Shown piece after piece: positions 57,301 to 64,000 of a DNA stretch of 64,000 bases. A program made the translations under genes and the position numbers. The number at the start of each line of letters is the position of its first letter. Position 1 is the first letter of the stretch. Under the pieces are notes generated by a model. The model saw nothing but the letters and a program-made list of their open reading frames with translations, was not told the DNA's origin and did not search any database. The stretch is from NCBI GenBank assembly GCA_023548195.1, contig JAJHZJ010000014.1:17929718-17993717 (forward strand). The letters are read 5' to 3'. Origin of the DNA: Bettongia penicillata ogilbyi (lineage: Eukaryota > Chordata > Mammalia > Diprotodontia > Potoroidae).

Positions 57301-60300
57301 TTCTAATAGGATCTTCATTTACCTTTTGTAGTAATTCAAACTCCTCCCCCCATTTCAAATATCTTCTTTGAAAAAAAAAGTGATGCTGTTCATCATCATC
57401 AAACATGCACAAGTAAGAAATGAGAATGTAATGAGTTTCAGTATTATTTTATATTAGAATTGATGTGAAATTGTACAATTTAGAACAAACCCAAGTTCCT
57501 TAGCTTGTTCCCTTTATTCCCCAAAAGATAAGCTAGAATCTTTTCATCTCTATATATTAAAGCTCCAACTGTAACCCTTTTGTTCACTTTTTTCAGGGAG
57601 GGCAGGATGGGAAGGAGGTGAACATCATGACTCTGATTTCATTGGTCTAAGTAAACATAAGTAAGCAAATTCAGATTTATCAATGAAGATCTACAAAGAA
57701 TTTGAAATTTATAACTTAAAAGTGTTGCTTAGACAGATTGGCTTAAGGTCATCCAGTATGTGCCAGAGTCCAGTGCATAGCTGTGGCCTATATTTTTGTA
57801 GTGGCCATTTTTCTTCAAATATCTCAAAGAAAATAATGTATTCATAAAAGCTTGGGATTATTTCAAAGTCTATGACATCTTTAGAAGTAAGATTTTTGTT
57901 AGAAATGACAGCCTTAAGCATTGTTTTCCACTTTTCTAGGACAAGAAGATGGTTTATAATACATGATATTTATTGTTGTTAGTATTTACTATATTTTCAG
58001 GACTTTTATAAATGCTATTTGTTAGCGATAAGAGTGGGGGATGATTGGCATGGTTTTGTTTTTAAAGCCTAATGTCTTGAACTAATGACTTTGGCACTTG
58101 GAAGGGAGAGTTTCATTAACTGTTTGAATATCTGTGTTAGTAACTGCTTGGGAAAAATAAGTCATGGTCACAGAGATAATTACAGAGCACTTCACATGGA
58201 AAGGCTATCATGCGTGGGTTACTGTACTCAGAGCTCTTATAGGAAGCTGATGGATTTTAAGTTTCTCTTGAGTCATTCCTAAATTCCCCCAGGCATTTTG
58301 CTTGATTTTTTTTTTCATCTGTTTTCATAGGGAGAATAGTAACTTACTGTCAAAATTATAGTGCCTGACCCTCACCAGACTAGCTCAGGACTTAAATGAG
58401 ATTGCCCTATAATTCCTAATAACACTGCAGTTTCAGCTTTTTCCTCCAGCCCCATTCCAAGTACAACCCCAACACAGTTTAAGGTGATGACTCTCAGTCT
58501 TTTGGACAAGGTGTAAAATTTAGGTCTTTACTACTTCTTTAGCTAAGTCAGGGCCCTGTATTGGGGACCAAATTCCCATTTGGGAAATTGATGCTTTCCC
58601 AATGTGTTTCCAAATTGCCATATAGTTTTACAAAGCAAAGTGATCATTTATCTTTGCCCTAAGTAGGTATGCAGTGTTAGCTGTTTGACACTATCCCACA
58701 ACCACTGCTTGTCATTCAAAGAAAAGCTGCATTTTGGGGGTAAGGGATTTTGGAATAGTTTTGGCTCTTGTAATTGACTTGGTATTCTAGAGTACTTCCT
58801 GAATGTGCAAATGAAGCATGATTTTAACTTTCAAAGAGATCTCCATTAGGAAAATAAAGGAAGACAGGAAAAAAAATGTATAATCCAAGAGTACCATATT
58901 ATTCATAATCCTGAAAAACTGTGAGAAGCAAAGTGGGCGGAAGAAAACTGCTAGGAGTCGTGAGACCAGGTGAAAACATGAATGCCCTAAATCAGGGGAC
59001 AGCATGGATTTATTTTGAAAAGAAAGGAAGTTGAGGCAGAAGTTATTATCAAATCTAGAACTGGTTTAGATTTTTAGCATTTTTTGGCCTCAAGTGATTT
59101 TCCTTAGAGTTGTAATTTATGCTTAGCATCAGTGAACCTCCATCTATGAACCATCAACAAAGCATGAAAAATAAATGTTAATTATATTATTATACTTGAA
59201 TATGCCTTGAGGTATTTTAATGAATATCCATCAGTTTAATAAATAAAATGACCTAAGATATACATGAGGTTTTTTTAAAAGGTTTATTATAACTTCCTAG
59301 GTACATAATTATGCAAATAGTTTTCTTTAAGTTACATTTACATGTTATTACACATGTATATATTTATGTATATCTACATACATATATGAATTCTATATAC
59401 ATACATATACATGCATATACATACTTACACACATATGCACAAAGAAATAGTAAAATGATATATAAAGAAGGTATGGTTAGTTTGCCCTCCCCACATGCAG
59501 TATGCTACTTTATCACTTTGGGGAAAATGATAGAAATAAGAAAATTATTTCTGCAATGTACCTTTATGAAAGGTTGGGCAATTTAAATGGTTGGTAACAT
59601 CAGCATTTGTTGGTGCACCTGATTTAATTCAGATGTCAAAGCTCAGGTTGTGAATTCTGCGCAAGGTGGTAGGCAAGCTCAAAAAAATCATGCTGTAATA
59701 TTTCAACATTCAAATGGGGTTGCTATGGGCACCAGAAAGAAATTTAGAGTAGGGTAGGGAATATTGCCTGAAGAAATTTGTGGGGGATGGGCACAAATAC
59801 AATTTTCTGTTCTTAGAAAACGGAATTATAGTGTCTTTAATGCCACAGGAATCACAAAACCGCTACTTGTAATTCATAGATCTGTGTCTCTAGCATCTGA
59901 TCTATTAATCCTTGCAATTCACCTCTGAAGTGATCAAAGGCTGTTGCTCCCATTTTATAAGGGGATAAAGTGAGGTTTCAGTCAGGTAATATGACAACCA
60001 GAGAGTTACCCTGTAAACAAATATAATTACTTCTAATTCCAATTATGATTTTCACCTTTCTCACAAATAATTTAAGTAAACAATAATTGACCAGAAATGG
60101 CATAGAATATTTTGTCGGTAGAGGTAAGTAATCTGTCCTGCTCATCTCTGTTCTGGTCCAATCCCAAGGTTTCAGGATTAAAGACTGGAGTAGAAGGCTA
60201 TTTCATGTAGGTTGATGGATCCTGAGGAAACTGAGTGGGTTATGACACCAAAACTGAAATCCCAGTCAACTAAAATATGAATCTTGGGGTAGGTCTTTGT

Positions 60301-61955
60301 GGATTTAATTAAACCAGTAAACTTATCCTAGATAGGATGGATCCACAATCTTCATTTAAACAAGAGGTCAATCTAATCTTTCTAGTATCTTCTGGATCAG
60401 AAAAGAGAAAGGTCTCCAGACTAGACTCATTCATGAATCTATGGATGTAAGAAGAGCAGGTCAGCTTTCTAGATTCTGTTTTATGGGCTAATGATAGGTA
60501 CATGTTAAGACTTTACTATTTGATTGAAGCTGACCTATTTACTTCAATTTGTGATAGAAGATAAACAATAGATTTATAAGAATTGTTTCCTACCATCCTG
60601 CGACATACTTTGCATTCATCTAGGGATCCGGTCTAGTGAGAGTTACTACTGGTGTGGTAAAGGAAAAGATAGTGAGCAAATAGTCCAAATTATTTTGGGT
60701 CTTCATATTTGCCTCAATTTGAGGCCAAAAATGAGATTAGGCAAGGACTTCTTTTTTATTCTTTTCTCTTAGCCAATAATAGTGACTTTAAAGAAAAAAG
60801 AAATCAATGTGGATAAACTACAAGTGTGCCTTGAGACAGACAAAGGGAATGCAAAATTAAATTCTTGATGTGAAAGGCAAGGTACAATGAAGCCTTCTTC
60901 AGGAGATACCTTTGGAGGAAATTTCAATTTCACTGCTTCCTTTCTTCATTGCTTGCTTTATTTCTTCATAGACATGTTCTGTAGTAAGCCTGAAAGCCTT
61001 TTTATTATTTCTTATTTTCTTTTTCTTTTTAGTATGTGGTATACATTCATTTTTTTAAAAAAAAATTCCCTTCTCATGTTAAAGGAGTTCTCATTTTTCT
61101 AGTTTTGTTTTTGATATCTAGCTGTGACCAACAATACCTCCCATTGAATCATTTCTTTCATCTATTCAGTTTCTCTTTTTTCTTTCATCTCATCTTCCCC
61201 TTCACCTGCTTACCTCTCATTAACCCTCGGGATTCCAGGTACATTGTGTCAGTCTTAGAGAATATATTTCTTTTTTTCAAACCTGAGCCGTTTTGACCTC
61301 GTAGACTCAAGTTTCCATAATTCTGATTAGATTGTGCCAGTTTCTTTTTCAGCAAACAGCAAGCCCATGAATTAATTTACCCTAAATTATTTAATTTTGT
61401 CTTTATTTTGAGTTCCACAGAAACTACTTTTTCCTTCATAGAAGACATATTTTTCATCTTATATGATGAAATAACTACATACAATTAAGTTTTCTTATTT
61501 CTAAGAACAGTTTAGCATTAGATTCTAACAGGACTTCAACATGGAATTATGTCTTTTATTTTTATTTTGACTATTTTAGGGATAAGTCCTATTCTACTAT
61601 GAGGCATTTGATATTAAATGAAAATATACAGAACTATTTAGGAAATCAAATATGTGGGAGAAGAGAAAGATTTGCATTTTGAGTTTCTCAATCTAGCTGG
61701 GAAAATGTTTATTATTTTTATATGCATCTATGCTTTTTCTGATGCTCTGAAAAATTTGAATACTTGTGAAGTCATTCCATCTCTAGATCCCTCCCTATCT
61801 ACTAATTCATCTCTCTCTCTGCACCTTTTTTCACTGGATCATATTTTTAAATCATCATTCTCTGTTTCTGACTCTCAAGTGTGAATGAGATGAAATTATC
61901 ATGCTACCAAAAACCTGCAATGTTTCCTCTTATGATAGGGATTGTGATTTCCCCA
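57301..61955. other. Unique, AT-rich block without gene
   Basis: No transposon or coding frame recognised over 4.6 kb. A degenerate TACATA/CATATA simple repeat lies at about 59336-59440. A faint MIR-like word run is at 59930-60010 (CATTTTATAAGGGGATAAAG). 58370-58760 has less biased composition and could include conserved sequence. All open frames are below 92 codons and unsupported. Confidence 0.45.
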
Positions 61956-61959
61956 GTAG

Positions 61960-62125
61960 AGGGAATTCCCAAGTACCAATGCAGGGCAGCATCTTCTCTA
62001 TACTTAAAGTTACCTAGATGTTAAATAGGTCAAGGGTCACAAAACCAATAAGTGTCAGAGAGACACTTGAACCCAGATTTTCCTAGTTCTAAGGCTCACT
62101 GTGACACGCTGACTCCCATTTCTTG
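61960..62125 (-). mobile_element. Core SINE fragment (marsupial type)
   Basis: GGTCAAGGGTCACAAAACCA-ATAAGTGTCAGAG, CTTGAACCCAGATTTTCCTA-GTTCTAAGG and CACGCTGACTCCC follow the antisense of a tRNA-core SINE. Confidence 0.7.
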
Positions 62126-64000
62126 TAATGACAGCAAAAACAGAAAGCATCTAACACTGCTTTGATATGATAAAACTTGAGAAGGTATAAAAATCTGCAT
62201 CTTTATTAGAAGTAAAATCTTAATTTACATCTAGTGGTTACAATTGTCTTTATTCAAGATTAAAATCAATTTCCAGAGTTTATAATATGCAAGATCTATA
62301 ATTGGCTTACATGGGTCTTACACAATTTAACTGATTTAATTTGTGACAAAAAACAAATACCATGTCTTTCTGTATGAAAGAGAGTAGTGTAAGAATTTTA
62401 CATTTACCAAAATGGATTTTCTTTACAAATGTGATCTGTTTTTAAAGCATATATATTTAAATTTATATGGTCTTTTCACTTTGAAAAACGAAGCTTATAG
62501 CCATTGAATTTATTTTTCTTCCTCATTCTCATTTGATATAACAATGTAAAATCACATTTTATTCTGCAGAATACATAGAAGTTGAAGGTATAAAGGCAAA
62601 ATTTATAGGAACAAAACAAAAATGCTTTAGATTTATTCTAACAATAAAATATATAGAAACAGTCTTAGTTAAAGTTAATCCAACTTCTTTCACCACTGAA
62701 ATTTAATTCATTAACACTTGTAACTGTAAAATAATTGAAAGAAAGCTCACAATACTTCATTACCAAAAGGAAGAAAATGAAATCATATCACCAGCAAGAC
62801 TGAATATTGAGACATCTCAGAAAACTTAGGAATGACAATGATAAAAATATTTTAAAATAATAATAAACAAGTAACAAGATTATTTGCTTAATTTTGTCAA
62901 CATTCAGAAAATGTTTTATTCACAATTATAAAGCAGATGACACTTTAAGGATTGCAAAGTGCTCTATGTATGTTATCTCACTGATTTTGCTTTTGAGGCT
63001 ACTACGTAATTACAAATCCTGGTTTTTATGGCTAATCTATATAGTATTCTAGTCTAAAAATAGAGGAAATCATGTGTCAAATGTTTTCACATTCATTCTA
63101 ATGATTAGGAAAATGAAAATATTTACCATGTTTTTTTTTTTAAACTCATTAACATGATTCACATGGCATCACATAGTCTTCATTCTAGGACCTGCTATTT
63201 ATCTTCTGTTCTTATCATTTCCTTTTACTTTATTCGTAATTTTCATAAACTTTAATCAGTTAAAATTGACTAGGAATTTTTATTTACATTGGAATCAATG
63301 TGAAATTCTAACATATATGATTATGTAAGCCTATGTTCTCTAACATGGATTTCCTCTTATTTGCAGGTTTGACATTATTTTACCAGTAAAAATGCTTTGG
63401 GACCTTTGAGGGGAAGCTTTTTCTTTTAATGGACAACAATATTTTCATCCATTATATTATTTCCAGCCTGATAATCATTGGCTCTCAATTTTTGTCACTT
63501 CCTGTGGGGTTTTCTCTTCTGTGCATCACTTTTAACAGTTTAACTTTTTTTCGACATGTAGGTGCCCTAATAATTGCTATATCAAATGTTTATTTGATCT
63601 CATTTTTAAGTGCAAGCATAATACTTTTGACCATAAAATCCTGCATCTGCAGTTAAATATGCATTTGCAGCAAACTTACAGCTTTAAATTTCACTCAAGA
63701 AAAAAGCCTCAGACTCTACTACAGGTTTTGAATGTAGATTTACTATAAAATAAGTGAATAATAATGCTGGGTTATTTTGAAAAGTGTTCTTTTATGCAAT
63801 CACTGCATTTAATACAATCACAAAATGGCTGCCCAACAGGTGGTCTTTTCAGAGTGTTAAAGCCACAAGAATCAGGACAAAAAGGACACCAGAATCTAAT
63901 GTTCTTCAGAATTTAAAAAGCTGTTCACTTTCTTTTGTTAAATTTTCAGATTTAGCCATGTTCATTATTGTTGAACCACAAATGCAGGGCATTCTTTTTT
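62126..64000. other. AT-rich, no gene; MIR-like fragment at about 62935-63010
   Basis: The short fragment GATTGCAAAGTGCTCTATGT-ATGTTATCTCACTGATTTTG resembles the antisense MIR 3' half. A hydrophobic 75-codon plus frame at 63429-63656 lacks homology and is embedded in AT-rich DNA, so it is not called as a gene. Confidence 0.5.

Noticed and set aside
63429..63656. 75-codon hydrophobic membrane-like frame
   Set aside because: AT-rich DNA yields Leu/Ile/Phe-rich frames by chance; no homology, promoter or exon structure.

Overview
The window is from a mammalian nuclear genome, almost certainly a marsupial. It is AT-rich and CpG-poor, full of dead retrotransposons, and has no recognisable host protein-coding gene, tRNA, rRNA, operon or CRISPR array. 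The marsupial call rests on repeat content: half-L1 (HAL1) elements encoding only L1 ORF1, L1 copies with a distinctive ORF2 C-terminus, a long RTE/BovB-type LINE, RTE-tailed core SINEs, and a marsupial-type SINE at about 52 kb. I do not assign a species. I found no intact novel system; the strongest leads are listed as findings.

Layout. 1-9.5 kb is a nest of HAL1 elements: one is cut by another in opposite orientation with a visible target-site duplication (TSD), and also carries an L1 3' end. 10.4-13.2 kb (+) and 15.1-17.9 kb (-) are two more HAL1 copies with convincing TSDs; 20.3-22.3 kb (-) is a 5'-truncated one. At least six HAL1 copies have a simple-sequence tract at the same 3'UTR site, with a different motif in each. 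22.3-24.7 kb holds a scrap of L1 endonuclease and a decayed Ty3/gypsy-type reverse transcriptase (RT) on the minus strand. 24.9-27.6 kb (+) is an RTE/BovB LINE with its RT active site mutated. 28-33.5 kb holds unknown old repeats, an RTE-type SINE with a perfect 14-bp TSD, and a second gypsy-type RT relic (+) split by a young L1 (-).

34.4-40.0 kb is mostly unique sequence. 40-43 kb is old SINE, L3/CR1 and L2 debris. 44-50.3 kb is three L1 elements of different ages nested in one another, the youngest with a perfect 19-bp TSD. A 188-nt uninterrupted purine tract follows, then an older L1 (51.4-53.9 kb) carrying a marsupial SINE. 54.4-64 kb is mostly unique; within it 55.9-56.7 kb stands out as GC-richer and CpG-containing, with homeodomain-like and octamer-like words and a good splice-site pair. 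It is my best candidate for a conserved regulatory element or a non-coding exon.

The genes that can be read all belong to mobile elements and all are broken. HAL1 has no RT of its own and is presumed to have moved with L1 enzymes, and the SINEs with RTE or L1/L2 enzymes. The window therefore contains likely parasite-helper pairs, L1 with HAL1 and RTE with RTE-SINE. Between them lie a gene-desert-like background and possible regulatory DNA.
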